Shown here one piece after another: positions 1 to 8,191 of a DNA stretch of 64,000 bases. Every line of letters starts with the position of its first letter. Position 1 is the first letter of the stretch. The notes below the pieces were generated by a model. That model did no database searches and was not told the origin of the DNA. It was given only the letters and a program-made list of their open reading frames with translations. Made by a program: the position numbers and the translations under genes. Origin of the DNA: Duganella sp. Root1480D1 (lineage in GTDB: Bacteria; Pseudomonadota; Gammaproteobacteria; Burkholderiales; Burkholderiaceae_D); the NCBI RefSeq assembly GCF_001427305.1, contig NZ_LMFZ01000048.1, positions 63,355-127,354 of the forward strand, in the 5' to 3' direction.

Positions 1-147
1 GTCTGCCAGCATGATGAACTGCTTGTAGTCGTCCTGGTAGGAGACGCGATTGCGCAGGCTGCCCACAAAGTGGCCGAGGTGCAGCGGACCGGTCGGGCGG
101 TCGCCGGTAAGGATAATCGGTTTGGGGTTGGATGCTGGCTGGCTCAT
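1..147 (-). CDS. trpS: Tryptophan--tRNA ligase, 5' end only
   Basis: First 49 codons of a class I aminoacyl-tRNA synthetase that charges tRNA-Trp; the rest lies outside the window. The readable N-terminus runs from MSQPASNPKP into KPIILTGDRPTGPLHLGHF, the start of the Rossmann fold. HLGH is the class I HIGH signature that binds ATP, and the following GSLRNRV segment is typical of TrpS rather than TyrS. The ATG at 145-147 is the only sensible start. An intrinsic terminator sits 37 bases upstream on the same strand, between this gene and the YXWGXW gene. Confidence 0.9.
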   Translation of the reverse strand, partial: MSQPASNPKPIILTGDRPTGPLHLGHFVGSLRNRVSYQDDYKQFIMLAD

Positions 148-184
148 AGGGTACTTTCTGCTTGCCCCTACCGATTGCGCCAAG

Positions 185-211
185 AAAAACGCCACCTGGA
201 CAGAGGCGGCG
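185..211 (-). terminator. Intrinsic terminator upstream of trpS
   Basis: Read on the minus strand, an 8-bp stem (CGCCGCCT / AGGTGGCG with one G.U pair, loop CTGTCC, positions 190-211) is followed directly by five T residues (185-189). It lies about 130 bases after the YXWGXW gene stop and 37 bases before the trpS start. It could end the upstream transcript or attenuate trpS. Confidence 0.6.
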
Positions 212-344
212 TTGATATTAAAATCACATCACTTTTCAGTGGCCGCGCTAAGTCAGCGGCGCCACCAATTGCGGGAGAACAGATGTGATTGGATAAATTT
301 CATCCCGCAATGGTTACAGTTCAGCGCGGCCCTGTCAAGCCCGC

Positions 345-758
345 TCAGTAGCGGTTCGGGTTATTCGGCCGCGCGTCCACCCGGTTTGGCACGCCGTCGT
401 TGTCGCGGTCGCGGTCATAACGGTTGGGGATGCCGTCGTGGTCACGGTCGCCGCGTTCCCAGCGGCCACGCTCCATGCGCCAGCGGCCATTGTCCATCTG
501 GGCCCAGGCCGGTTCTCGCCAGTAGTAGCCGTGGCGGGCGCGCACGTATTTGCCGTTGACCCAAACGTGACGATGGCCATTCCAGCGCCAGTAGCCGGGC
601 GTCCAGACAAAGCCGTTACGGGCGGGAGGGACGACTTCGTCACGTGGTGGCGGCGGGGCAACACGAACCACGACCACATCGGCGCTGGCAACCGGCGCCA
701 GGGTCAATCCGCCGCCCAGGGAAGCTGCCAGAATGGTGGCAAAGAGTAGTTTTTTCAT
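345..758 (-). CDS. YXWGXW-repeat secreted protein with Ca-loop-like repeats
   Basis: 137-residue exported protein. A signal peptide (MKKLLFATILAASLGGGLTLAPVASA) precedes a YXWGXW-type middle (FVWTPGYWRWNGHRHVWVNG, about residues 50-70). The C-terminus holds two Asp-rich 13-residue units, DRDHDGIPNRYDR and DRDNDGVPNRVDA, resembling thrombospondin type-3 calcium loops. Good SD (GGAAGGAG) upstream of the ATG at 756-758. A paralogue with three such units lies at 22880-23437. The function is unknown; an envelope location is inferred from the signal peptide. Confidence 0.85.
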   Translation of the reverse strand: MKKLLFATILAASLGGGLTLAPVASADVVVVRVAPPPPRDEVVPPARNGFVWTPGYWRWNGHRHVWVNGKYVRARHGYYWREPAWAQMDNGRWRMERGRWERGDRDHDGIPNRYDRDRDNDGVPNRVDARPNNPNRY

Positions 759-891
759 GTTTGGCTCCTTCCATTACTTGGTAGGGGTATTTTTGCTGAG
801 CCTGCCCGACACGTATGTGCGCGCACTAGCTTTCATATTGGCATTGGTTTTCTAGTAATATTGCAAAAGTTTATGCCCTACCGGAGTCCCC

Positions 892-2781
892 ATGCGTAGC
901 TGCCTCACCCTTATTTCCCTGCTGCTGGCTTCCCATGCCGGCGCGCAAACCTCGCCCATGGCGCCGGATATCGTGCCCGGGTTCGATGCGCCGCAAGAGC
1001 AGGCCGATTACATCAAGCGGGTGGTGATGGTCCCGATGCGCGATGGCGTGCGGCTGCATACCGTGATCGTGGTCCCCAAGGGGGCCAGCAAAGCGCCGAT
1101 CATCCTGACCCGCACACCGTACAGTGCAGACGGCCGTGCGCGGCGCAATGCGAGTCCATATATGCAGTCCACGCTTCCGCAGGGCGACGAAGTGTTCGGC
1201 CGCGATTTCATTCGCGTGTTCCAGGACGTGCGCGGCAAATACGGGTCGGAAGGCGATTACGTGATGACCCGCCCGGTGCGCGGCCCGCTGAATTCCAGCC
1301 AGACCGATAACGCCACAGATGCCTGGGACACCATCGACTGGCTGGTGAAAAATGTACCCGAGACGAACGGCAAGGTCGGCATGATCGGCTCTTCGTATGA
1401 AGGCTTTACCGTGCTGATGGCGCTGACCGACCCGCATCCGGCATTGAAAGCTGCCGTGCCAATGAGCGCCATGGTGGATGGCTGGCGCGGCGACGACTGG
1501 TTCCACAACGGTGCTTTCCGTGTCAATACGCTGGACTACATCGCCAGCCAGAACACGGTAAAGGGCCGCGGCGAGCCGCTGGCGACCGGCGCCTACGATG
1601 ATTACGACGTGGTGTTGCGCGGCGGCTCGGTGGCTGGCCTGGCCCGCAAATATGGCCTGGACCAGCTCAATTTCACCAGGAAGCTGTTTGAACATCCCGC
1701 CTACGACAGCTTCTGGCAGGAGCAGGCGCTGGACCGCATCCTGGCCAAGCGCCCGCTATCGGTGCCGACCATGCACGTAGTCGGGCAGTGGGACCAGGAG
1801 GATATCTACGGGACCTACGTGACATACGCCGCACTGGAGAAGCAGGACAAGGACAACAAGCTGAATTTCCTCGCAGTCGGGCCGTGGCGCCACAGCGGTG
1901 TGAATTACGATGGCTCGGGACTGGGCGCGCTGCAATTCACCGGCGACACTGCGCTGGAATTCCGGCGCGACGTGATGGTGCCATTCCTGAAGCAGTACCT
2001 GCTCGATGGCGCGCCCGCAGCGGATACGCCACCGGTGCTGTCCTACCAGACAGGCAGCAACAAGTGGCAGCGGCTGGCGCAATGGCCAGTGTCGTGCGCG
2101 AACGGGTGCGCATCTGCTGCGAAGGCGGTGTACCTGCAGGATGGCTTCAAGTTGGCGTGGTCGCAGGCCGGCAACACCAAAGGCTTCGATGAATACGTGG
2201 CGGATCCGGCCAAGCCGGTGCCGTTCGTCCCGCGCCCTGTTCGCATGGGCGATGAGAATGTGTGGAAGCCATGGCTGGTGCAAGACCAGCGCTTCGTCAG
2301 CGACCGCACCGACGTGTTGAGCTATGTATCGGAACCGCTGAAGGAACCGCTGGTGCTGTCCGGCGCGCCGCAGGTGCACCTGGTGGCGTCGACCTCCGGC
2401 AGCGACGCGGATTGGGTGGTGAAGGTGGTCGATGTCTATCCGGACGAAGTGCCATCGCAAGCTAAGCTGGGCGGCTACCAGTTGCCGCTGTCGATGGACA
2501 TCTTCCGCGGGCGCTATCGCGACAGCCTGGAGAAGCCGTCGGCCATCCCATCGAACAAGCCGGTGCAGTTCAACTTTGCGTTGCCGCCAGTGAACCACGT
2601 TGTACTGCCCGGGCATCGGCTGATGATCCAGGTGCAGTCAAGCTGGTTCCCGCTGTATGACCGCAATCCTCAGACCTTCGTGCCGAACATCTTCCTTGCG
2701 ACGCCAGGCGACTACAAGAAGGCGACACAGCGCGTGTTCCATGGCAGCTCGATCGAACTTCCGGTGGTGGAGAAGCAATGA
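892..2781 (+). CDS. CocE/NonD family hydrolase, alpha-amino-acid ester hydrolase-like
   Basis: 629 residues with a signal peptide (MRSCLTLISLLLASHAGA), so periplasmic or secreted. The alpha/beta-hydrolase part carries the nucleophile motif GSSYEG with Ser168, followed by MALTDPHPALKAAVP and a GDDWFHNGAFR segment. These are typical of alpha-amino-acid ester hydrolases and glutaryl acylases of the CocE/X-Pro dipeptidyl peptidase S15 group. An Asp in GQWDQEDIYG (about 295-305) and a His in GPWRHSG fit the rest of the triad. A C-terminal jelly-roll (S15 C-terminal domain) occupies about residues 400-620. These enzymes cleave or transfer acyl groups of amino-acid esters, amides or beta-lactam side chains; the actual substrate is not known. 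SD GGAG precedes the ATG. The stop overlaps the next gene by four bases. Confidence 0.85.
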   Translation: MRSCLTLISLLLASHAGAQTSPMAPDIVPGFDAPQEQADYIKRVVMVPMRDGVRLHTVIVVPKGASKAPIILTRTPYSADGRARRNASPYMQSTLPQGDEVFGRDFIRVFQDVRGKYGSEGDYVMTRPVRGPLNSSQTDNATDAWDTIDWLVKNVPETNGKVGMIGSSYEGFTVLMALTDPHPALKAAVPMSAMVDGWRGDDWFHNGAFRVNTLDYIASQNTVKGRGEPLATGAYDDYDVVLRGGSVAGLARKYGLDQLNFTRKLFEHPAYDSFWQEQALDRILAKRPLSVPTMHVVGQWDQEDIYGTYVTYAALEKQDKDNKLNFLAVGPWRHSGVNYDGSGLGALQFTGDTALEFRRDVMVPFLKQYLLDGAPAADTPPVLSYQTGSNKWQRLAQWPVSCANGCASAAKAVYLQDGFKLAWSQAGNTKGFDEYVADPAKPVPFVPRPVRMGDENVWKPWLVQDQRFVSDRTDVLSYVSEPLKEPLVLSGAPQVHLVASTSGSDADWVVKVVDVYPDEVPSQAKLGGYQLPLSMDIFRGRYRDSLEKPSAIPSNKPVQFNFALPPVNHVVLPGHRLMIQVQSSWFPLYDRNPQTFVPNIFLATPGDYKKATQRVFHGSSIELPVVEKQ

Positions 2782-3503
2782 GCGTTCGCAGCAAATTCTT
2801 TGGGTTGGCGCTGGTGCTCTTGTTGTCCGCGTGCGCATCCGCTCCGCGGCGGGAGGTCGCGGCGAATTATGTTTCGCCCAACTTTGTGCTGCCAAAGCCT
2901 AACTCCTTGATCGTCCTGCTACCGGCACGGGCCGAGACGGAGGATATGGGGCCAGGGGCCACCATGCTGATGAATGCACTGCATCGGCATTTGAATGCTG
3001 CCGGCTACAAGGTGGTGGCACTTGATCAAGCAAGTCATGACGCTATCTGGAGCCAGGAAGTCGAGGCGGTTGGCGGCATCTATGATCCGAATAGTGGCGC
3101 AGTGCGCCAACGCGAAGTAGCCCAGGCGATTGGCCATCTGGTTCAACGCGTGTCAGCCGAAACGGGGGCCTCCCTTGTAATCATGCCTCGGCTGCAATTG
3201 CGCGAGGCCGAGATTTCCGGCATGTCTGCACTGTGGGACGGCCAGCAGCGGCGTGTGCCCACGTTTGGCACGGGAGCCGGTACGTTCACTCAAAGCGGTT
3301 CAACGCTGGGCTTGTCGGTTAGCCTGCAAATGCTCGCGACCAGCGGGGAAACGGTAGTGAGTAGCTTCGGTGGCGCTTTGCTTCCATACCGGGTAAATGC
3401 GAGAACTGCCAAGAATGAGGTCCGCGCCGATTTGTTTGCCAACGATTCCGAGATTGCAGAGGGAACGGCAATTGCGCTGGCTCCCTTGCTGGGCAAGCGA
3501 TAG
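2778..3503 (+). CDS. Putative lipoprotein coupled to the hydrolase
   Basis: 241 residues starting with a lipoprotein signal peptide; the lipobox LLSAC puts the acylated Cys near residue 19. The ATGA overlap with the hydrolase gene implies translational coupling. The mature part contains strings such as LIVLLPARAETEDMGPGA and a C-terminal IAEGTAIALAPLLGKR, consistent with a small alpha/beta envelope protein. I do not recognise the family. Its link to the upstream esterase is inferred only from the overlap. Confidence 0.75.
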   Translation: MSVRSKFFGLALVLLLSACASAPRREVAANYVSPNFVLPKPNSLIVLLPARAETEDMGPGATMLMNALHRHLNAAGYKVVALDQASHDAIWSQEVEAVGGIYDPNSGAVRQREVAQAIGHLVQRVSAETGASLVIMPRLQLREAEISGMSALWDGQQRRVPTFGTGAGTFTQSGSTLGLSVSLQMLATSGETVVSSFGGALLPYRVNARTAKNEVRADLFANDSEIAEGTAIALAPLLGKR

Positions 3504-3554
3504 CTTGACCTTGTCAGATTTACCTTGTGGACTCTAGAAAGGAGGTTCGTTCAA

Positions 3555-3665
3555 ATGCTGCAAACAGCAAACTACCGAATCACAAATAATGGAGCAACAT
3601 ATGCAAGTACACATCTTCAGGGGACCGGGCCGCATTTTCGCCTTCACCGCACAACCATCGGGTGA
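3555..3665 (+). CDS. Possible 36-codon upstream ORF
   Basis: An ATG at 3555 lies nine bases after a near-perfect Shine-Dalgarno (AAAGGAGG, 3537-3544). The ORF encodes MLQTANYRITNNGATYASTH... and ends with TGA at 3663-3665. It overlaps, in another frame, the start of the 77-residue gene at 3601. It could be a real small protein, a coupling leader for the next gene, or chance. No homology is claimed. Confidence 0.3.
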   Translation: MLQTANYRITNNGATYASTHLQGTGPHFRLHRTTIG

Positions 3666-3834
3666 GAACCTGCCGCAGAAGTATGCACCGTGGTCGGAAT
3701 TCAAGACCATCGAACTTCGCAAGGATGAGCACACGCCAGGTGTAGATGCGAACGAGTGCCTGAGCGACATCGAGACTTATGGAGTACACGTCACCGATGC
3801 GCACGCCCGCATTACTGAGGACGCAATTCGTTAG
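3601..3834 (+). CDS. Small hypothetical protein
   Basis: 77 residues, MQVHIFRGPGRIFAFTAQPS... An in-frame ATG at 3589 exists, but the ATG at 3601 has GGAG seven bases upstream (3591-3594) and is preferred. No signal peptide, membrane segment or recognised domain. The composition is acidic, with a central KYAPWSEFKTIELRKDE and a C-terminal GVHVTDAHARITEDAIR. It opens the run of small accessory genes up to 9201. The reading frame looks genuine, but the function is unknown. Confidence 0.6.
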   Translation: MQVHIFRGPGRIFAFTAQPSGENLPQKYAPWSEFKTIELRKDEHTPGVDANECLSDIETYGVHVTDAHARITEDAIR

Positions 3835-3849
3835 GCGATTTGCACACCA

Positions 3850-3871
3850 GTTGGTGGCTTCGCCCACCAAC
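3850..3871 (+). repeat. Perfect 8-bp hairpin in intergenic DNA
   Basis: GTTGGTGG / CCACCAAC with a six-base loop CTTCGC, in the 170-base gap after the 77-residue gene. No T tract follows on either strand, so it is not a standard intrinsic terminator. It may be an RNA structure limiting read-through or 3' decay. Confidence 0.4.
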
Positions 3872-4004
3872 CACCGGTCTGTCGCGACGAGTTGTGGCAG
3901 ATCGGTGATGCAGCGCTGATCGGCGCACTGTAATTGCTCTTCGCATTGAGCACTCTTTTTAACAATTTGCGCCATCCACATGATGGTGAGTAAGGCAGCG
4001 GACC

Positions 4005-4385
4005 ATGGCATCCTATTCTGAAAGGAGCGGACGTGCCCCTTCGTTCGAGGTCGAATATCGATTTCTCTCCGCTGATGAAGGCGGCCGCACGCTACCGCCT
4101 CACCAGCATACCCGTTGGGACTTTTTGTATGAAGGCGATGACGCGGAACGGGATGGGATCTGGATGATCTGGCCGGAGTTCATTTCGGACGATCGGCAGG
4201 CCTTGCCGGATGGCGTGGTGCCAATGGAGGGGCGGGCTCTGATGTTCATCGTCAACCTTGACAACGAGCGCTTGCACCGGGAGCGAATTTCAGTCGGTAC
4301 TCGCGGTGCGTTTGTTGAAGGCCCGAAGCGAGTCGCGGAGTGCACGGTGGTCGCGCTACATGGCCTCGCACGTGTCGTTGAGTAA
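4005..4385 (+). CDS. Stand-alone EF-Tu domain III-like protein
   Basis: 126 residues. Residues 13-30, FEVEYRFLSADEGGRTLP, align with the start of EF-Tu domain III (FEAEVYVLSKEEGGRHT). The C-terminal part, ISVGTRGAFVEGPKRVAECTVV, matches the closing barrel strands of that domain (FAIREGGRTVGAGVV). No GTPase domain is present. It is therefore a free translation-factor beta-barrel rather than a factor. Such small proteins may mimic or shield EF-Tu or act as immunity proteins; that role is inference. The start is uncertain because the SD is weak. A strong GAAAGGAGC lies inside the gene but leads to a GTG out of frame. Confidence 0.6.
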   Translation: MASYSERSGRAPSFEVEYRFLSADEGGRTLPPHQHTRWDFLYEGDDAERDGIWMIWPEFISDDRQALPDGVVPMEGRALMFIVNLDNERLHRERISVGTRGAFVEGPKRVAECTVVALHGLARVVE

Positions 4386-4404
4386 AAGCTTTTTCGGTAA
4401 TCAG

Positions 4405-4815
4405 ATGGCATTGGAATATTTGAGCTTATTTCTCCTTGCAGGAAATGTGATGAGCGCCGGCGATGCTCGAACTGAACCCACAGTCCTCATGGTGGATATC
4501 AACCACTTCCGGACAGAGCAAGTTGAACGTGGGCGGGCAACTGCGAAGGACGACATCGCGAATGGACGCCAAGCATTCTATTTGGGCACTTGCAGCTTTC
4601 CTTCTCCTGCGTCGAAAGCCGAAGTTCGAAGAATCGAGCGCACAAAGAGAGGCTTGATGAGGATTGAGGTCAAGCCCAGGGAGTACGATGCTTGCAACGA
4701 TGTGATTGAGCCAGCTGTGCGGATAGAAGCGTTCGTCGAAGGCTATAACGATGTTAGCGGTGCGGAACTATCCCGTCGTCACGGTGAAAATTGGTACCAG
4801 AAGGTAGGGCAGTAG
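4405..4815 (+). CDS. Hypothetical exported protein
   Basis: The open frame begins at 4258 inside the previous gene, but the ATG at 4405 gives 136 residues with a plausible signal peptide (MALEYLSLFLLAGNVMSAGDA). A further ATG at 4450 with GGAA upstream would remove it. The mature part contains RGRATAKDDIANGRQAFYLGT and a basic middle, and ends with GENWYQKVGQ. No family recognised. It follows the EF-Tu-like gene by 19 bases. Confidence 0.5.
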   Translation: MALEYLSLFLLAGNVMSAGDARTEPTVLMVDINHFRTEQVERGRATAKDDIANGRQAFYLGTCSFPSPASKAEVRRIERTKRGLMRIEVKPREYDACNDVIEPAVRIEAFVEGYNDVSGAELSRRHGENWYQKVGQ

Positions 4816-4881
4816 GATGGCGAGTCGCCGTTCATTGAAGATTGAACACCATCGGAAGCAATTGATAACATTAGGGACCAT

Positions 4882-5259
4882 ATGCGTTTGATCCGCATCG
4901 CAATCTATTCGACAGTTTTGTCAGTGTTGACCAATGCTGGCTTTGCCATGGCGGCGCCGCCGGCGAACAACTCGGAACCACTCAAATGCGAATCCGGTCC
5001 GGTTACCAGGGTGTTCGGGAACTCACAATGGCTAGTTTATGGTTGCGTTGACGGCCGCTCAATGGTCGCCGTTACTGCACCTGGGAATTCGGCATTTCCG
5101 TTTTATTTCATGGTCTTTGAAGGACCTAAGGGATATGAAGTGGTGGGTGAGGGAACGGGAAGCAGGGACGCTTCAGCAGGCGCCTATTCCGAGCTCAAGG
5201 CTCTTACGGTGCAAGAAATTAAGGCACTGATTGCCGAAGCCGGCCGGGTTAAGAAATAG
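4882..5259 (+). CDS. Small secreted hypothetical protein
   Basis: 125 residues with a clear signal peptide (MRLIRIAIYSTVLSVLTNAGFAMA, cleavage near APP). The mature protein has two cysteines, in LKCESGP and VYGCVDG, that could form a disulfide, followed by MVFEGPKGYEVVGEGTGS and a helical tail. SD AGGGA lies eight bases before the ATG. No known family. Its periplasmic location separates it from the cytosolic orphans around it. Confidence 0.6.
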   Translation: MRLIRIAIYSTVLSVLTNAGFAMAAPPANNSEPLKCESGPVTRVFGNSQWLVYGCVDGRSMVAVTAPGNSAFPFYFMVFEGPKGYEVVGEGTGSRDASAGAYSELKALTVQEIKALIAEAGRVKK

Positions 5260-5286
5260 TGCACAAACTCTTGAAAGAAGTAGCAA

Positions 5287-5577
5287 ATGGATGAAGCAGT
5301 CAGACGCGAGATATTGACGTTGGCCAGGGCTGCCCACGACCTGACCGAATCATCCTACCAGGAGATCCCGTCGAAACGCGGCGAGTCGGGATGGAATGAA
5401 AAGCAAAGGGTTCTACTTGCTGACATGGCGCTTCATCTGCTGCAAACGGCACTTAGGGAGGGTGAGATGTCGGAAGAAGGGCTGAAAAGGAACCTGTTTT
5501 CTATCTTGACGATTTCCGACCAAATGATTCCTGGCCATGAACTGAAAACTGTCGCCGACAAGCTGTACTCCGCTTAG
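5287..5577 (+). CDS. Small helical hypothetical protein
   Basis: 96 residues, all-helical by eye, with no signal peptide: EAVRREILTLARAAHDLTES, then LLADMALHLLQTALREGEM. SD AAAGAAG precedes the ATG. It is 27 bases after the preceding gene and probably in the same transcript. Unrecognised; size and composition resemble small immunity-type helical bundles, but nothing proves that. Confidence 0.5.
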   Translation: MDEAVRREILTLARAAHDLTESSYQEIPSKRGESGWNEKQRVLLADMALHLLQTALREGEMSEEGLKRNLFSILTISDQMIPGHELKTVADKLYSA

Positions 5578-5628
5578 GCCGGTTGCCATGGCACGAGAGC
5601 GCAATTTTGTTTCAGAAGGGATCGGGGC

Positions 5629-6033
5629 ATGCTTCGGATAGAAGAGAACGAGAGCGAGTATACGGACGATTTTGCGGATACAGGCGAAATCGGCGAGCTC
5701 GCGCGCGGCGACATTTATGAAGGGGAAAACGGCGTGGCGTTCTACAAGGCGCGCTGGTTCTCTGAAAGTAAAAGCGAAATCGAACTGCTGATCGTGCTGG
5801 CTCCGATCGCGGCGAATGGAGGTTATTGTTCTCTCGCTTTCCGATATGGATCCGACAAGCTTCGATTGGTAGAGCCGTCCGGCATCTGGATCGACTGGAC
5901 GCCGGTCGCACTTCCCATTTCCCTGCACGAGGCCAACACGATTCACACTGGAGCCCGGGATCAAGCGCTTCAAATTGCTGCGTTTGTCCTTGAGAATGAC
6001 AGCGCAATCCGCGAGTATGCGAAGGTGTGGTGA
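5629..6033 (+). CDS. Hypothetical acidic protein
   Basis: 134 residues, strongly acidic at the N-terminus (MLRIEENESEYTDDFADTGE), then ARGDIYEGENGVAFYKARWF and a conserved-looking LRLVEPSGIWIDWTPVALP. No signal peptide or membrane segment. GGGG lies just upstream of the ATG. The last two-thirds look like an alpha/beta fold. Family not recognised; same orientation and tight spacing suggest one transcript with its neighbours. Confidence 0.5.
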   Translation: MLRIEENESEYTDDFADTGEIGELARGDIYEGENGVAFYKARWFSESKSEIELLIVLAPIAANGGYCSLAFRYGSDKLRLVEPSGIWIDWTPVALPISLHEANTIHTGARDQALQIAAFVLENDSAIREYAKVW

Positions 6034-6053
6034 CTGACCGATGAAGGGGCTGG

Positions 6054-6536
6054 ATGCGTAGACGGAGTGAAATTGGGAGCATAGCGAGCGGCATGTTGCA
6101 TTCGTTCGTAAGCCGGAACAATAATCTAGGAGGTTATTGGGGCATCGGTGTGCTTTACCTTTATGCGCAACAAGTGGGTGAGCTGACGGTAACGCTTGAT
6201 ATCTTGAGCGGATCAGTGGATCCGCCGGCTGCCCGTCTGCCGCGCATATACCAGCAGCCGCATTTCGCGGGACTCATTTGGCAGTACAGAACGATGCTGC
6301 ATACCTTGCTGAACAAGCGCGATGTGCCGCATGCCTGGGTTGCCGAGGCAGTATTCCGCATCGAATTCGAGAGCCAGCTCGCCGAACCGGCTTATCCGAG
6401 TGCTGGTGAGAACTCCAGGGCATTTGCATGCAGCCTGTCGGTCAAGGACGATCTTGGACGGCTGCGTGTGTTTCGCGTCGATGGTTGGTGCTGGCCTCAT
6501 AATCCTTGGCGAGAGTCGAAGAGTGCACAGGCGTGA
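6054..6536 (+). CDS. Hypothetical protein with SRNNN...GYWGIG motif
   Basis: 160 residues. The N-terminus RSEIGSIASGMLHSFVSRNN followed by NLGGYWGIGVLYLYA looks like a conserved motif of a small uncharacterised family, so the ATG at 6054 (AAGGGG upstream) is kept rather than the one at 6093. A helical middle and the tail FRVDGWCWPHNPWRE follow. Cytosolic by prediction. Its position in a run of orphan genes fits an immunity-type role, but this is inference only. Confidence 0.5.
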   Translation: MRRRSEIGSIASGMLHSFVSRNNNLGGYWGIGVLYLYAQQVGELTVTLDILSGSVDPPAARLPRIYQQPHFAGLIWQYRTMLHTLLNKRDVPHAWVAEAVFRIEFESQLAEPAYPSAGENSRAFACSLSVKDDLGRLRVFRVDGWCWPHNPWRESKSAQA

Positions 6537-6597
6537 TAGATTTGAGCGGCTTAGACTCAAACATTACTGAACTTGTTGAAGACAGGGGGAAATACAA

Positions 6598-7596
6598 TTG
6601 AAGTATTCAGCGGTCCTTCTCATTGCTGCTGCGCATACTGGTGTCAGCGCGGCCGAACCTGTTGTAACTGGGGGCGCAGCGCCGAAAGCGCAAGCGCCGT
6701 ATACATTTATCGAAGGCAAAGTACCGGAAGACGTGCAGCCGGATGGGAATTCGATTGTGTTCGAAGGGCCGAACGAGATGCTGGTCATCGATACCGGCCG
6801 CCACCCCGAGCACACCGACAAGATCATTGCCGTAGCAAAGGCGCGAAACAAGCCGATTACAGCCATCATCAACACGCATTGGCACCTTGATCACGCGACT
6901 GGCAATGCCCGCATTCGCGCCGCGTACCCAGGCGCCAAGCTTTATACAAGTACGGCCGTTGAGGGCGCGCTGAAAGGCTTCTTGATCCGGAACGTTGACA
7001 AGGCAAAGGCTCGTCTGGACGATCCATCCGTGCCCGAACCGCGCAAAGCCGATACCCGCTTGTACCTGAATGCGATCAATGATCCTGCCAACCTGGTTCC
7101 CGACCATCCGGTGAAGGGAACGATGTCAGTCAAGCTGGGAGAGCGCGAGTTGAAGCTGCACCTGGCACAGTACGCGGCCACCGAGGGCGATGTATGGGTT
7201 CATGATCCGGCCAGTAAGACCGTCTTCGTCGGTGACCTGGTGGTGGTGCCGCTGCCATTCTTCGATACGGGATGTGCGGAAGGGTGGCGCGAGGCGCTGG
7301 CCGAGATTGACCGGCTTGATTTCCAGACTTTGGTGCCGGGGCACGGCCTGCCGATGGATCACGCCACATTCTCCAGCTACCGTAGTGCGTTTGATGCCTT
7401 CACAGCGTGCGCGGAGAGCAGCCAGCCTACGGCAAGCTGCGTCGCGACCTGGATGCAAAAGGGGGCGCAGTTCGTCGCCATGCATCCGGACCCGAAATAT
7501 TCCGAGGATGCGCTGGCCTATTACGTAGACCAGGTGCTGCGGGTGCCCGCAAAACGCTCCGAATACTGTGGAAAACCGAATGCAAGTTCACGATAA
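6598..7596 (+). CDS. Secreted MBL-fold metallo-hydrolase (TTG start)
   Basis: 332 residues starting at TTG: AGGGGGA lies seven bases upstream and the translation begins with a signal peptide (MKYSAVLLIAAAHTGVSA). The zinc site NTHWHLDHATGN (about residues 98-110) gives HxHxDH. A further His lies in TLVPGHGLPMDH, and the Asp in FVGDLVVVP. It is a zinc hydrolase of the metallo-beta-lactamase superfamily in the periplasm; the substrate is unknown. It is longer than classic beta-lactamases because of an insert at about 125-175 (KGFLIRNVDKAKARLDDPSV). The only clear enzyme inside the orphan-gene island. Confidence 0.8.
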   Translation: MKYSAVLLIAAAHTGVSAAEPVVTGGAAPKAQAPYTFIEGKVPEDVQPDGNSIVFEGPNEMLVIDTGRHPEHTDKIIAVAKARNKPITAIINTHWHLDHATGNARIRAAYPGAKLYTSTAVEGALKGFLIRNVDKAKARLDDPSVPEPRKADTRLYLNAINDPANLVPDHPVKGTMSVKLGERELKLHLAQYAATEGDVWVHDPASKTVFVGDLVVVPLPFFDTGCAEGWREALAEIDRLDFQTLVPGHGLPMDHATFSSYRSAFDAFTACAESSQPTASCVATWMQKGAQFVAMHPDPKYSEDALAYYVDQVLRVPAKRSEYCGKPNASSR

Positions 7597-8191
7597 GCTG
7601 ATTAAAGAAGCCGCCAAACGCCATTTGGCGCCGCTTGGCGGGATCCAGAAGGGCCGGTCCCGGATCTGGCTGGTGGATTGCGGGTGGTACGCAGCGGTGG
7701 TTGAATTCCAGCCCAGCTCCTGGAGCAAAGGCGCTTACCTGAACGTAGGCGCGCATTTTCTATGGAGTTCGACGACTGCCATTTCATTCGACTTTGGTTA
7801 TCGAAAAGAAGGTCACGTGGAGTTTGTGGACGAGCAGCAGTTTGCTGCGGAAGCAGACCTTCTTGCACAACGGGCGGCGCAGGAAGTAGGGTTGTTGCGG
7901 ACGAAGCTTCACAGCCCGCTGGCCGTGCATTCCATGACTCCCAAAAATACTGGGGAAGAGTGGATCGATCGCTTCCATCGCGGCGTCTCGCTTGGATTGG
8001 CGGGGCGGGCTGCCGATGCTGCATTCGTCTTGGATTCTAAGCAAGAGGAGTCTGCTCAATTGATTCCGCTTCTTCCAGATGCGACGGCGTTCGAGAAGAG
8101 GATCGTGGAGCAGATTGAGGTTCGTCGCAATGCGCTGAAGTTGCCGGCGCTGAATGGAGCGCTGTGGAATTTGGGAACGACTAATGCTTAA
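7580..8191 (+). CDS. Hypothetical protein, conserved WSKGAYLNVGAHFLW motif
   Basis: 203 residues from the ATG at 7580; an in-frame GTG lies at 7568. The gene overlaps the MBL gene end by 17 bases. The N-terminus has LGGIQKGRSRIWLVDCGWYAAVVEFQ, then PSSWSKGAYLNVGAHFLW. This looks like the core of an uncharacterised family of small beta-rich proteins. The C-terminal half is helical. It overlaps the next gene by eight bases, so translation is probably coupled. Function unknown. Confidence 0.55.
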   Translation: MQVHDKLIKEAAKRHLAPLGGIQKGRSRIWLVDCGWYAAVVEFQPSSWSKGAYLNVGAHFLWSSTTAISFDFGYRKEGHVEFVDEQQFAAEADLLAQRAAQEVGLLRTKLHSPLAVHSMTPKNTGEEWIDRFHRGVSLGLAGRAADAAFVLDSKQEESAQLIPLLPDATAFEKRIVEQIEVRRNALKLPALNGALWNLGTTNA

